NCBI GenBank assembly: GCA_946479505.1
Contig: CAMLGC010000017.1
Location: 1-48,352 of the forward strand
Direction of reading: 5' to 3'
Length of the DNA stretch: 48,352 bases
Source: an uncultured Sphingomonadaceae bacterium
GTDB taxonomy: Bacteria > Pseudomonadota > Alphaproteobacteria > Sphingomonadales > Sphingomonadaceae
Shown here: one piece after another, positions 38,268 to 47,517 of the stretch
Position numbering within the stretch: position 1 is the stretch's first letter
Layout of the letters: every line of letters starts with the position of its first letter
Made by a program: the position numbers and the translations under genes
The notes under the pieces: generated by a model
The model's database searches: none
What the model saw: the letters and a program-made list of their open reading frames with translations, nothing else
What the model was told of the DNA's origin: nothing

Positions 38268-39804
38268 TGTCAGCGGGGCGGCGGTCGTCGATGCGGAACA
38301 GCACGCTGGTTCCCGACCGCCAGATCGGGGTCAACCCCGCGGTCAGCGCCGGATCGTAGGGCGGCGGTCGGATCAGCCAGACATAGTCGAAGGCATCGCG
38401 CGGGAAATTCGCGAGCGCGCCGGAGATCGGCCGCCACCATTCGTGCGGGCATCGCGATCGGGTGACGATCTCCGACGGATCGTGCGCGAAGCCGTTGGCG
38501 GCGCGATAACGCACCGTCAGCAATTGCGCGCCCGCCATCGACCATTGGTCGTTCGAAAAAGCGAGCCGGCGCTCGAGCGCGAGCCCGGGCAGATGCTCGA
38601 AGCGCGGGCCGTACCAGACGTTGCGGCACGATTCGCCGACGAAGCTCACCATTCGCGCGCCGACCGGCACATGATCGAGCGCGGCGAGCTCGCGCTTCCA
38701 GCTCTGATCGTAAAGATAGAAGCTCACCGTCGTCGCCGCGATCCGTACGCCGAAGAAGGCGAGGCCGGCGAACGCGAGCACGGAGGCGCCGCGGATCGAC
38801 AGCCCGGGCTTGGGACGGATCGCGATCAGCGCAATTCCCGCCATGTAGGGCGCGAGCCGCATGTCGGCATAGGCCGAGCCGAACACGATCCGCGGGAGCA
38901 GCAGATAGACGGCCAGCAGGAACACGGCCGAGAGCGTCAGGTTGCGCGAATATTGGATGTTGGGATCGCGGATACCCCTGAACAGGATGAGGTAGAAAAC
39001 CGCAACCGAGGCGATGTCGAACGCCATCCAGCGGTCGCGCAGGATCATCGTCACCCAGGTGACCTTGGCGCGCCAGTTGAACCAGTCCCCGGTATAGCCC
39101 GTCACATGATCGCCGCTGCGCCATGCCGCCATCAGCACCATCGGCAGCGCGAGGACGAGGCAGTGCGGGATCGCGCGCAACCACGCCTTCACCCAGCCAT
39201 GGCCGAGATCGCGCTGGCGCACGAGCTCGCCCGAAAAGGCGAGCACGCCGAGCACGCCCCAGCCATAGGTGTGGCAGAGCCAGAGCAGGCACGAGAGCGG
39301 CACGAAGATCGCGGCGCGCAAACCGATCCGGTTGAGGCGCCCGAGCCGAAGCCACAGCGCGAAGGCGTTGAGCGCGAGCGCCATCGACAGCGCGAAATTG
39401 GCGAAGCCGAAGTGAAACGGATAGCTGTACGCGATCGGCAGCGCGAAGAGCGCAGTCGCGGGAACGCGGCCGTGTACCTCATGCGCGATCCACAACAGAC
39501 CGCTCACGGTAAGCGCGGGGATCGTCATCACGATCAGCTTGACCGCAAGCTCCAGCCCCAGCAGGCGACCCAGCGGCTCGATCAGCAGGTCGATGCCGAG
39601 GTTGCCGATCAGCGCCCATTTGAACGAATACCAGTCGCGCAGCCAGGCATGGTCGCCGTAATCGAGCTGGACGCGATACCGCCCCATATGACCCGGGAGA
39701 TCGACGAGCGGCGGGATCGTCGGCCAGAGCAGCGGCACGACGGCGAGCGCGACCAGCGCCGCCAGCAGCCAGCGCTTGTTCCACCAATCCCCGCGACGCT
39801 CCAT
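38251..39804 (-). CDS. Polytopic membrane protein, possibly GT-C-like
   Basis: A 517-residue protein with about 10-12 membrane helices (such as LLAALVALAVVPLLWPTI and LAVKLIVMTIPALTVSGLLW). A large luminal first loop carries DLPGHMGRYRVQLDYGDHAWLRDWYSFKW. A soluble C-terminal domain of about 130 residues follows (VGARMVSFVGESCRNVWYGPRFEHLPGLALERR). The acidic first loop and layout recall GT-C glycosyltransferases that use lipid-linked sugars, but I see no decisive signature. It lies 50 bp downstream of the PAP2 gene on the same strand, so both may act in envelope lipid or glycan synthesis. Confidence 0.7.
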   Translation of the reverse strand: MERRGDWWNKRWLLAALVALAVVPLLWPTIPPLVDLPGHMGRYRVQLDYGDHAWLRDWYSFKWALIGNLGIDLLIEPLGRLLGLELAVKLIVMTIPALTVSGLLWIAHEVHGRVPATALFALPIAYSYPFHFGFANFALSMALALNAFALWLRLGRLNRIGLRAAIFVPLSCLLWLCHTYGWGVLGVLAFSGELVRQRDLGHGWVKAWLRAIPHCLVLALPMVLMAAWRSGDHVTGYTGDWFNWRAKVTWVTMILRDRWMAFDIASVAVFYLILFRGIRDPNIQYSRNLTLSAVFLLAVYLLLPRIVFGSAYADMRLAPYMAGIALIAIRPKPGLSIRGASVLAFAGLAFFGVRIAATTVSFYLYDQSWKRELAALDHVPVGARMVSFVGESCRNVWYGPRFEHLPGLALERRLAFSNDQWSMAGAQLLTVRYRAANGFAHDPSEIVTRSRCPHEWWRPISGALANFPRDAFDYVWLIRPPPYDPALTAGLTPIWRSGTSVLFRIDDRRPADISRPS

Positions 39805-39854
39805 CCCTGCGCTTTAGGAGCGGAGGGTTCGGGGCCGCAACAGCTAAGCTGGAA

Positions 39855-40946
39855 TCAGCCGACCGGCGCGAGCGCGGGCGAGCGCGCGACGATGGGCCGA
39901 TCGAGCCGATCGGCGGCCCTGCCCATGATGCGCCAGATGCCGAGCGTCATCGCGACCGAGACGATCCCGTCGATCGCATAATGCCAGCCGAGATGGATCG
40001 AGCCGATCCAGATCAGCAGCGCATAGGCGGTCACCACCCAGCCGAGCGGCCGCCACAGCCGGAAGGCCGCGAGTGCGAACAGCGCGGACAGGCCGTTATG
40101 GACCGAGGGCATTGCCGAAATGCCGCCGCCGACGACGAGGTCGGGCGACCCATAAGCGGCGAGCAGCCCCTGCTGGTTCGCGAGCGCGGCCAGATGCGCG
40201 CCCGGAATGGCCTGCCCGATCACCGCCTGATCGAGCGCGAGCCGATCGAGGAGCGGCTGGAATCCCGGCGCGCCGCTCGCGAAAACCGGGTCGAAGCACG
40301 GGCCGGCGGACGGCAGCAGGTAGGCAAAGACGCTACCGATCAGGACCCATACCGCGACATAGCTCAGCAGATATTGGGTCCGGAGGCGATAGCTGCGCCG
40401 TGCGCCGAATGCGCAGAGCAGCACACCCAGCGACATCGGCGCGAACCAGCCGTGATAGGCGCGATCGATCGCATAGGTCGCCATCGGCGAGAAGAGCGCG
40501 TGCGTCACGCGCCACGGATCGTGCCCGAGGAACAGCGCGCGATCGATGCCGGCGAAAAGCGGGTCGAAGCCGAAGCCGGCGGCCGGGAGGACCATCTGTT
40601 TGAAGGCGTTGAAGGACGCCATCAGCATCGCGAAAAGCAACGGCGGCCAGCACAAGGAGAGGAAGCGATCGCGGCGCCAGCGATCGCCGAGATAGCGTGC
40701 GATGACCACCAGCGGCGAGACCCGCAGCGCGCCCTCGGCCGGGCGGGCGTTCTTCGCGAGCAGCACGAGCAGCGCGCCGAAGCACAGCATGGTCCACAGC
40801 GCGATCGAGCCCGTGAGATAGATCGAGAGCAGGTGCGCGAAGTCGCCCGAATCGACCCGCCCGCTGGCGAGCACCGCCGCCATATAGGCCGCGACCGTCA
40901 GCATGCCGGCCGCTGCGGCGCGAACCTCGCGATCGTCGATGGCCAT
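39855..40946 (-). CDS. PAP2-superfamily membrane protein, Aur1-like
   Basis: A 363-residue protein with about eight membrane helices. The phosphatase/transferase motifs GGGISAMPSVHNG and GSIHLGWHYAIDGI carry the two His and the Asp of the PAP2 active site, while the first KxxxxxxRP motif is not obvious. This pattern (SMPSxH, then HxxWHYxxD) is closer to Aur1-type inositol-phosphoryltransferases than to simple phosphatases. Sphingomonads make sphingolipids, so a role in a phospho-sphingolipid head group is attractive but unproven. It lies 54 bp downstream of argG and upstream of a membrane protein. Confidence 0.82.
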   Translation of the reverse strand: MAIDDREVRAAAAGMLTVAAYMAAVLASGRVDSGDFAHLLSIYLTGSIALWTMLCFGALLVLLAKNARPAEGALRVSPLVVIARYLGDRWRRDRFLSLCWPPLLFAMLMASFNAFKQMVLPAAGFGFDPLFAGIDRALFLGHDPWRVTHALFSPMATYAIDRAYHGWFAPMSLGVLLCAFGARRSYRLRTQYLLSYVAVWVLIGSVFAYLLPSAGPCFDPVFASGAPGFQPLLDRLALDQAVIGQAIPGAHLAALANQQGLLAAYGSPDLVVGGGISAMPSVHNGLSALFALAAFRLWRPLGWVVTAYALLIWIGSIHLGWHYAIDGIVSVAMTLGIWRIMGRAADRLDRPIVARSPALAPVG

Positions 40947-41000
40947 ACGCTCGCCTCCCGGGCGTTCGGCCTAGAAGATCAGGGTTAACGAAGTCTTGCC

Positions 41001-42221
41001 TCACCCTCGATCGCGGCGGCCGAGCAGACGAAGCCGGAGCGCGTTCAATTTGATGAAGCCTTCGGCGTCGCGCTGATCGTAGGCGCCCTGATCGTCCTCG
41101 AAGGTGACGACCTTTTCGGAATAGAGGCTGTTGGGCGACCTGCGGCCGACGACGTGGACGTTGCCCTTGTAGAGCTTGAGCCGCACCGTCCCTGCGACCT
41201 TCGCCTGGCTGTGGTCGACCGCGGCCTGGAGCATCTCGCGCTCGGGGCTGAACCAGAAGCCGTTATAGACGAGCTCGGCATAGCGCACCGCGAGCTCGTC
41301 CTTGAGGTGGGCAGCGCCGCGATCGAGCGTGAGCTGCTCGATGCCGCGATGCGCGGCGGCATAGATCGTGCCGCCGGGGGTTTCGTACATGCCGCGGCTC
41401 TTCATGCCGACGAAGCGGTTCTCGACGAGGTCGAGCCGGCCGATGCCGTGCGTGCGCCCCAGATCGTTGAGCGCGGCGAGCAGGGTCGCGGGGCTCATTG
41501 CCTCGCCGTTCAAGGCGACGCCGTCGCCCTTCTCGAAATCGATCGTGATGAATTCGGGGGTGTCGGGCGCATCCTCGGGATTGACGGTGCGCGAATAGAC
41601 GTAATCGGGCACCTCCTCCCACGGATTCTCGAGCACCTTGCCCTCGGACGAGGTGTGGAGGAGATTCGCGTCGGTCGAGAAGGGCGATTCGCCGCGCTTG
41701 TCCTTCGGCACGCTGATCTGGTGCTTCTCGGCAAAGTCGATCAGCGCGGTGCGGCTGGTAAGGTCCCACTCGCGCCACGGGGCGATCACCTTGATATCGG
41801 GGGCGAGCGCGTAATAGCCGAGCTCGAAACGGACCTGGTCGTTGCCCTTGCCAGTCGCGCCGTGCGCGACCGCATCGGCGCCCACCTGACGCGCGATCTC
41901 GATCTGGCGCCTGGCGATCAAGGGCCGCGCGATCGAGGTGCCGAGCAGGTACAACCCCTCGTAGAGCGCGTTGGCGCGCATCATCGGGAAGACGTAGTCG
42001 GCGACGAATTCCTCGCGCAGATCGTCGATGAAGATGTGTTCGGGGCGAACGCCGGCGGCCTCGGCCTTCTTGCGCGCGGGCTCCAATTCCTCGCCCTGCC
42101 CCAGATCGGCGGTGAAGGTGACGACCTCGCACTTATAGGTCTGCTGGAGCCATTTGAGGATCACGCTCGTGTCCAGCCCGCCCGAATAGGCGAGGACGAC
42201 TCGATTGATGGTGTCGGACAT
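41001..42221 (-). CDS. argG: Argininosuccinate synthase
   Basis: Condenses citrulline and aspartate with ATP in arginine synthesis. The 406 residues include the PP-loop AYSGGLDTS (11-19), the citrulline/aspartate site around [20 protein letters not shown], and [23 protein letters not shown]. The length matches the family. Cytoplasmic tetramer expected. It is 30 bp downstream of a MATE transporter gene and 54 bp upstream of the PAP2 gene, all on the - strand. No arginine-responsive attenuator or ArgR site is apparent. Confidence 0.97.
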   Translation of the reverse strand: MSDTINRVVLAYSGGLDTSVILKWLQQTYKCEVVTFTADLGQGEELEPARKKAEAAGVRPEHIFIDDLREEFVADYVFPMMRANALYEGLYLLGTSIARPLIARRQIEIARQVGADAVAHGATGKGNDQVRFELGYYALAPDIKVIAPWREWDLTSRTALIDFAEKHQISVPKDKRGESPFSTDANLLHTSSEGKVLENPWEEVPDYVYSRTVNPEDAPDTPEFITIDFEKGDGVALNGEAMSPATLLAALNDLGRTHGIGRLDLVENRFVGMKSRGMYETPGGTIYAAAHRGIEQLTLDRGAAHLKDELAVRYAELVYNGFWFSPEREMLQAAVDHSQAKVAGTVRLKLYKGNVHVVGRRSPNSLYSEKVVTFEDDQGAYDQRDAEGFIKLNALRLRLLGRRDRG

Positions 42222-42251
42222 GGGCGGCTCCTTGAAATCGACCGCGGCGCT

Positions 42252-43583
42252 CTAGGGCGCTGCCTTCGCAAGCGCAACAGAGCGGAGCATCGCCGGAAGG
42301 TGTGCGCCGAGGAAGAGCGCGCGATAGACATAGCTCAGGACGAGCGCGAGCCACACGCCCGATGCGCCGAACGGACGCATCGCGAGATCGGTCGCGATAT
42401 AGGCGGCGGTGGCGAGCATCGCGGCATTGCGAAGCGCGCGGCCGCGGGTCGCGCCGATGAAGATGCCATCGAGCAGCCAGGCAGGCGCGCCGATCGCGGG
42501 CACGATCGCGGCGAAGGGGAGCAACGCGACGGCGAGCGTGCGGACATCCTCGTTGCTGGTGAGCACGCCGATGAAAGGGCGACCGATCGCCCAAAACAAG
42601 AGGGCGAACACCACGCCCGCGGCAAGGCAGAACTCGCCCGTCAGCCGGATCGCGCGCCGCATCGCCTCTGTCGAGCCGCCGCCGATCGCCTGCCCGATGC
42701 GCGATTCGGCGGTGAAGGCGAAGCCGTCGAGCACGAAGGCGGCGACGCTGACGAACTGCATCAACACCTGGTTGGCCGCGAGCGCGGTCGCGCCCAGTCG
42801 CGCGCCGGCATTGGTGAACCAGGCGAAGAGCAGGAGGAGCGCGAGCGTGCGCACCATGATATCGGCGTTGACCGCGAACAGCCGCCCGAGTGCGTCGCGC
42901 GCGAACAGGGCGCGCGGCTTCAGGCGCGCAAGCACCGCCAGCCCGCCGGCATAGCGGCTTGCGATCAGCACGCCGGCGACGAGCGCGGTCCATTCGGCAC
43001 ACGCGGTCCCCAATCCCACGCCGCGCGTGCCCATCCCCAAATGCCAGACGAAGAGGATGTCGAGCCCGGCATTGACGAGGTTCATCACGATCTGGAGCGC
43101 GAGCGCGGCGCGGGTGCGGCCGAGCCCGAGCAGCCATCCGTTGATCGCGAAAACGCCGAGCGACGCGGGTGCGCCGAGAAAGCGCGCCGCGACATAGCCG
43201 CGCGCCGCATCGTCGAGGCGCTCGCCGCCCGCGAGCAGCGCAAACGCCGCGGGGATCAGCGCGATTTGGAGCGCGAACAGCGCGAGCCCTAGCCCGAAGC
43301 CGAGCATCAGCCCGCGCAGCAGCATCGCCTCGACCTCGGCCGCGTCGCCCGCCCCCTCGGCCTGCGCGGTCATCCCGGTCATCCCCATGCGCAGGAAGCC
43401 GAAGGTCCAGAACAGGAAGTTGATGATCGTCGTTCCGAGCGCGACTCCGGCAAGCGCGGCGGCGTCGCCCGTCTGCCCGATCACCGCGGTATCGACGAGG
43501 CCGACGAGCGGCACGGTCGTCTGCCCGAGCATGATCGGCCAGGCCTGTGCGAAGATCGAGCGGCGGGTGAGCGGGGCAGTCAC
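42252..43583 (-). CDS. MATE family efflux transporter (DinF-like)
   Basis: A 443-residue, 12-helix multidrug and toxin extrusion protein. The N-terminal half opens AQAWPIMLGQTTVPLVGLVDTAVIGQTG and includes FGFLRMGMTGMTAQAEGAGD. The second half repeats the plan from LFAVNADIMVRTLALLLLFAW. These match the DinF branch. Drug or metabolite export coupled to H+ or Na+ is likely. GTG 43583 is preferred because AAGG lies seven bases upstream; TTG 43586 would add one residue. A 118-bp gap separates it from the FAD protein gene. Confidence 0.9.
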   Translation of the reverse strand: MTAPLTRRSIFAQAWPIMLGQTTVPLVGLVDTAVIGQTGDAAALAGVALGTTIINFLFWTFGFLRMGMTGMTAQAEGAGDAAEVEAMLLRGLMLGFGLGLALFALQIALIPAAFALLAGGERLDDAARGYVAARFLGAPASLGVFAINGWLLGLGRTRAALALQIVMNLVNAGLDILFVWHLGMGTRGVGLGTACAEWTALVAGVLIASRYAGGLAVLARLKPRALFARDALGRLFAVNADIMVRTLALLLLFAWFTNAGARLGATALAANQVLMQFVSVAAFVLDGFAFTAESRIGQAIGGGSTEAMRRAIRLTGEFCLAAGVVFALLFWAIGRPFIGVLTSNEDVRTLAVALLPFAAIVPAIGAPAWLLDGIFIGATRGRALRNAAMLATAAYIATDLAMRPFGASGVWLALVLSYVYRALFLGAHLPAMLRSVALAKAAP

Positions 43584-43701
43584 CAACGCGCCTTCGCCGG
43601 TCCCGCTGACGGGCTCAAGCGCTTCCGCCGGTGCGGCTCAAATCTCGTAATCGAGCTGCCATTCGGCAGCCGGCGAATGCCGGCGGCTGCTCGGCAAGAT
43701 G

Positions 43702-45057
43702 TCACAACCCCTCGCCGCCGACCCAGTGCGCGTTGGAGAGGCGGCGCGCCAGCGTCCAGGTCTGCGCGCGGATGTCGGGGACGGCGACGATTTCCCAGAA
43801 GGCGCCGCGCGTCATCGGCCCGAGCGCATAAAGATCGTCGTTGCCGGCGCCATCGGCAGCGATCGTGCGCGCCTCGCTGTCCACGTCGATGCCGAGATGC
43901 GCCGAATCGGGCCGGATCAGCCCGCGCGACACGAGGCGGCGGAGCAAAGGCTCCTCGGCGCGTTCGAGATCGCCCAGCGGCCCGGTGCAGTTGACGATGC
44001 GCTGGACGAGCATGCGCTCGGGCGCGTCGGCGCCGCGCGGCCGCCAGGTCAACTCGATGCCACGGGCGCGTTCCGTGAAGGCGAGCGTCTTGCCCGCGAC
44101 GATCGCGAGCCGTCCCGAGGCGCGCATCACCTCGATCCGCTCGGCGACCTGCGGGGCGAGGCGATGGCGATGCACGTCCCACCAGGGGCGCAGGTGACGG
44201 ATGAAACGGCGGCGCTCGGCCTCGCTCGCGTTGCGCCACATCGATTGGGTGAAGGGCCTCAATTCGTCGACCGCGGCGCGCCAGCCGACCTGGTCGGCGC
44301 GGCCCCGCACCTCGCCGACCAGCGCAGACGCCGACGCGGCCGGGCGCTCGTCGAGCCGGTCCCATTCGGCGGCGCCCCCCGCATGGCGGCGCGGCATCAG
44401 CCCGCGACGCGACAGCGCGACGATCCGGCCCGCAAAGCCGCTTGCATCGAGCATCAGCGCCACGTCGACCATGGTGAGCCCGGTGCCGATGACGAGGACA
44501 ATATCGTCGTCGGCGAGACCGCGCGTGACACCCGGATCCCAGGGGTTGCCGAAATAGCGGCTCGACGACAGCACGCCGGGGTCGAGCCCGGACGGCGTGT
44601 GCGGCGGCAGGTTGCCGATCGACAGCACCGTCGCATCGGCGTCGAGCGTGCGGCCATCGGCGAAATGGAGTCGCGTGCCGCCCGATACCCGGACGAGGTC
44701 GATCACCTCGCCCTGCACGACATCCAGCCGGCCGTTCGCCTCGGCGACCGCACGGGCGAGCATTTCGCGCAGGTATTCGCCGTAGATGACGCGCGGTGCG
44801 AAGCTCGAGGCCGCGTCCTCCACCCCGCGCCCGGCGAGCCAGCGCACGAAGTGATCGGGATCGTCGGGGAGCGCGCTCATCCCGCCTGCGCGGACGTTGA
44901 GCAGATGCTGCGGCTGCGCGGCGCCGTAGGCGAGGCCCTCGCCCGCCACCTCGGCGCGCTCGATCAGGGTCGCGCGCGGGCCTTGGTGACGGAGCAGGTT
45001 GATCGCCTGGAGCGTGCCGGAAAAGCCGCCGCCGACGATCGCGACATCGTGAATCAC
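43702..45057 (-). CDS. FAD/NAD(P)-binding oxidoreductase (COG4529-like)
   Basis: A 451-residue flavoprotein. The FAD Rossmann motif is VAIVGGGFSGTLQAINLL (4-21), followed by the ERAEVAGEGLAYGAAQPQHLLNVRAGGMSA block characteristic of the COG4529/HpnW-like family. A second nucleotide fold (VLVIGTGLTMVDVALML) lies near residue 190. NAD(P) is the probable co-substrate. Its substrate is not known. GTG 45057 has GGAGGG upstream and lies 16 bp after the cyclopropane synthase gene, so the two are probably one operon. A redox partner role in lipid modification is inference. Confidence 0.85.
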   Translation of the reverse strand: MIHDVAIVGGGFSGTLQAINLLRHQGPRATLIERAEVAGEGLAYGAAQPQHLLNVRAGGMSALPDDPDHFVRWLAGRGVEDAASSFAPRVIYGEYLREMLARAVAEANGRLDVVQGEVIDLVRVSGGTRLHFADGRTLDADATVLSIGNLPPHTPSGLDPGVLSSSRYFGNPWDPGVTRGLADDDIVLVIGTGLTMVDVALMLDASGFAGRIVALSRRGLMPRRHAGGAAEWDRLDERPAASASALVGEVRGRADQVGWRAAVDELRPFTQSMWRNASEAERRRFIRHLRPWWDVHRHRLAPQVAERIEVMRASGRLAIVAGKTLAFTERARGIELTWRPRGADAPERMLVQRIVNCTGPLGDLERAEEPLLRRLVSRGLIRPDSAHLGIDVDSEARTIAADGAGNDDLYALGPMTRGAFWEIVAVPDIRAQTWTLARRLSNAHWVGGEGL

Positions 45058-45073
45058 GTGGAGGGTTCCTGGT

Positions 45074-46309
45074 TCAGAGATCGCGCAGCGCGCGCTCCGC
45101 GTCGATCATGTAGTCGCGCGTCAGCGGCAGCGCCCAGCGGTTGCGCGCGAACTGGAGCTGGTAGTTGACGAGCCCGCCATAGCGGAACGCCGCCGCCGCG
45201 CCCGCCAGATAGAATTGCCACATCCGGTAGAAGCGCTCGTCATAGAGCGCGACGATCGCCTCCTTCGCGGCGACGGTGCGATCGTACCATCGATCGAGCG
45301 TGTAGGCGTAGTGGACGCGCAGCACCTCGAGATCGGTGAGGTGCATGTGCAGCCCCTCATAGGCGCGCACGATCTCCGACAGCGCCGGATTGTAGCCGCC
45401 GGGGAAGATGTATTTGGTCGTCCAATCGTCGGTGATGCCCGGCTTGCCGGCCCGGCCGATCGTATGGAGCAGCATCACGCCGTCGTCGGTCAGCAGCTCG
45501 CGGCATTTGCGAAAGAAGGTGCGATAGTGCGGCGGGCCGACATGCTCGAACATGCCGACCGAGACGATCCGGTCGAACCGGCCGGTGAGGCTGCGATAAT
45601 CGATCAGCTCGAAGCGAACCTTGTCGGCGACGCCCTTCTCCTCGGCGCGGCGCCGCGCGACCTTGAGCTGCTCTTCGGAAAGCGTGACGCCGAGCACCTC
45701 GGCGCCCGTCTTCTCGTGGATGGTGAGCGCCATCCCGCCCCAGCCGCAGCCGATGTCGAGCACGCGCATGCCGGGCGCCAGCGCGAGCTTGGCGATGATG
45801 TGCGCCTTCTTGTCGGCCTGCGCCCGTTCGAGCGTCTCGTGCTCCGGGTCGGTCCAATAGGCGCAGCTATACTGGCGGTCGGCATCGAGGAAGAGATCGT
45901 AGAGCCGATCCGAGAGGTCGTAATGATGCGCCACGTTGCGCTTCGAGCGCCGCGCCATGTTGATCCGATCGAGCCGGTGCTTGACCGCGCCGATCGCGCG
46001 GATCGGGAACGCGGGATCGAGCGCGCGCGCGCCGCCCTGCTCCCACGGCGCATTGCCCTTCACGAGCGCCACGAGATCGCGGACGTCGCCTTCCTCGATC
46101 ACCATCCGCCCGTTCATATAGGCCTCGCCCGCGCCGAGACCCGGATGGCGGGCGATCGATCCGGCGGCGCCGCGATCGGTGAAGCGGATCGCGACATCGG
46201 GCATGTCCGCGGCCGGCGTGCCGAAGGTCTTCCGCGTTCCGTCCGCATGGACGACGGTGAGCTGGCCGCGCCGGATATGGCGCGCGAGGAACAGGTCGAT
46301 CAGAGCCAT
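45074..46309 (-). CDS. cfa: Cyclopropane-fatty-acyl-phospholipid synthase
   Basis: A 411-residue SAM-dependent methyltransferase that adds a methylene bridge to unsaturated acyl chains in membrane lipids. The SAM motif is VLDIGCGWGG at 183-192. Further family landmarks are NVAHHYDLSDRLYDLFLD, YSCAYW, GVTLSEEQ, SVGMFEHVG and the C-terminal WYDR...RMWQFYLAGAAAAFR. The N-terminal domain (1-115) is that of the Cfa family. ATG 46309 is chosen because the long open frame upstream runs through the DUF6456 gene. It lies 71 bp downstream of that gene. Confidence 0.93.
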   Translation of the reverse strand: MALIDLFLARHIRRGQLTVVHADGTRKTFGTPAADMPDVAIRFTDRGAAGSIARHPGLGAGEAYMNGRMVIEEGDVRDLVALVKGNAPWEQGGARALDPAFPIRAIGAVKHRLDRINMARRSKRNVAHHYDLSDRLYDLFLDADRQYSCAYWTDPEHETLERAQADKKAHIIAKLALAPGMRVLDIGCGWGGMALTIHEKTGAEVLGVTLSEEQLKVARRRAEEKGVADKVRFELIDYRSLTGRFDRIVSVGMFEHVGPPHYRTFFRKCRELLTDDGVMLLHTIGRAGKPGITDDWTTKYIFPGGYNPALSEIVRAYEGLHMHLTDLEVLRVHYAYTLDRWYDRTVAAKEAIVALYDERFYRMWQFYLAGAAAAFRYGGLVNYQLQFARNRWALPLTRDYMIDAERALRDL

Positions 46310-46380
46310 GCCGGCTGCGTTAGCGCAAAGCGCGGCCGGTGGAAAAGAATTGAACCGGACCTTTGGCGAAACGATCCCCT

Positions 46381-46890
46381 TCAGGGTAGCCGGTAATGAT
46401 CGGCGAGCCGATCGAGCGCGAGGCCGAGCACGAGCTTGCCCGCACGCGCCGGCCAGCCAAGCCCCCGTTCGGCGGCGGGCAGCCCCTCGCAGGCGCACAC
46501 CACGCGCCACAGGATATCCGAAAGGCCCGATCCGACCTCGGCGATCGCCGCATCGAAACGGCGCTTGGCGGCGATTTGCGCAAGAGCGGGTTCCGGCGCG
46601 CCGCCGCGCTGCGCGCGCGGCGCGGCATCCCAGCGCATCGTGACGCGGGGCCCGAGCGCGGCACGCTCGTAATCGGCGCGCAGCCGCTCGCCCGCCTCGA
46701 CCTGCCGCGCCGACACGAGCTTGCGCGCCGCGAGCCACGACAGCGGCGATTCGGCGAGGTTGACGGTAACGCTGCGCAGGCGACGGCCGCGATCCTTTGC
46801 ACGCACCGCACCCTGCTCGTCGATGCTCCGTTCCGCCAATTCGCGCATGCGATCCTCCGTCCATTTTCCGAGTCGCACGAGGCTTGCCAT
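46381..46890 (-). CDS. DUF6456 protein, candidate GTA regulator (GafA/GafZ-type domain)
   Basis: A 169-residue protein. The conserved blocks are NLAESPLSWLAARK (about 50-63), a basic central part (VEAGERLRADYERAALGPRVTMRWDAAP) and the C-terminal helices IAEVGSGLSDILWRVVCACEGLPAAERGLGWPARAGKLVLGLALDRLADHY, together the DUF6456 pattern. From memory, this domain is shared with the GTA activators GafA (Rhodobacter) and GafZ (Caulobacter, an antiterminator). That link needs a profile check. It is divergent from the XRE gene across 54 bp containing a palindrome. ATG 46890 is the start; no strong ribosome site is visible. Confidence 0.78.
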   Translation of the reverse strand: MASLVRLGKWTEDRMRELAERSIDEQGAVRAKDRGRRLRSVTVNLAESPLSWLAARKLVSARQVEAGERLRADYERAALGPRVTMRWDAAPRAQRGGAPEPALAQIAAKRRFDAAIAEVGSGLSDILWRVVCACEGLPAAERGLGWPARAGKLVLGLALDRLADHYRLP

Positions 46891-46899
46891 AGCGGCGCA

Positions 46900-46912
46900 T
46901 CTGTAGGACAGA
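46900..46912. promoter_or_regulatory. Palindrome in the DUF6456/XRE divergent spacer
   Basis: TCTGT-AGG-ACAGA is a perfect 5-bp inverted repeat in the 54-bp spacer, 10 bp from the DUF6456 ATG and 33 bp from the XRE ATG. It is well placed to be an operator for the adjoining XRE protein on both promoters. An exact match of this length could arise by chance. Confidence 0.4.
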
Positions 46913-46944
46913 GAAAAACCGATCTGGTTAGATGGAGGCTTGCG

Positions 46945-47517
46945 ATGATTACGGCGATCCGCGAAGTGCGTCGCGCCAAGCGAATGACGCTCGACGATGT
47001 CGCGCGGCGCTGTGATCCGCCGACCACCGCGCAGACGATCGGTCGGCTGGAAACCGGCACGCGCACCGTCTCCGTCGACTGGCTCAACCGCATCGCGGCG
47101 GCGCTCGGCGTCACCGCCGCCGACCTCGTCACGCTGCCCGAGCGCGCCGACCTGCCGGTGGCGGCGACGCTTTCGGCCGCGGGCGCGCAGGCCCCGAGCC
47201 GGCCCGCGACGGTCGCCCCGCCGCTTCCCGATGCCGGATACGTGGCGATCACCGTCGCCGACGGCGTGGGCGATTATCGCGCGGGCGACGAGATCTGGTG
47301 CGCGCGGCTGGCCCCCGACGATTTCGGCCAGGCGCTCAACCGCGACGTGCTCGTCCCGCGCGTGGGCGGCCGCTTCCTGTTCGGGCGGCTGATCGGGCGC
47401 GAGGGCGGCACGCCGGGCAAGCTCCACCTGTTGCCGCCGGGCGCGGGCGCGCGCCAGCAGGTCGTCGCCGATCCGCCGTGGATCGCGCAGGCGGCGCGGC
47501 TGGTGCGGCGACTGTGA
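46945..47517 (+). CDS. XRE-family regulator with S24-like C-terminal domain
   Basis: A 190-residue repressor-like protein. Residues 1-62 are a Cro/cI helix-turn-helix (IREVRRAKRMTLDDVARRCD, then TTAQTIGRLETGTRTVSVDWLNRIAAAL). After a Pro/Ala linker, residues 95-190 resemble the S24/LexA C-terminal fold (YVAITVADGVGDYRAGDEIWC, then RFLFGRLIGREGGTPGKLHLLPPG), but the Ser-Lys protease dyad is not visible, so self-cleavage is unlikely. GGAGG precedes ATG 46945. It is divergent from the DUF6456 gene and overlaps the cyclase gene by four bases. Confidence 0.85.
   Translation: MITAIREVRRAKRMTLDDVARRCDPPTTAQTIGRLETGTRTVSVDWLNRIAAALGVTAADLVTLPERADLPVAATLSAAGAQAPSRPATVAPPLPDAGYVAITVADGVGDYRAGDEIWCARLAPDDFGQALNRDVLVPRVGGRFLFGRLIGREGGTPGKLHLLPPGAGARQQVVADPPWIAQAARLVRRL

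Noticed and set aside
41154..43292. 712-codon open frame on the + strand across argG and the MATE gene
   Set aside because: It is antisense to argG, which is certain, and has no domain signal.
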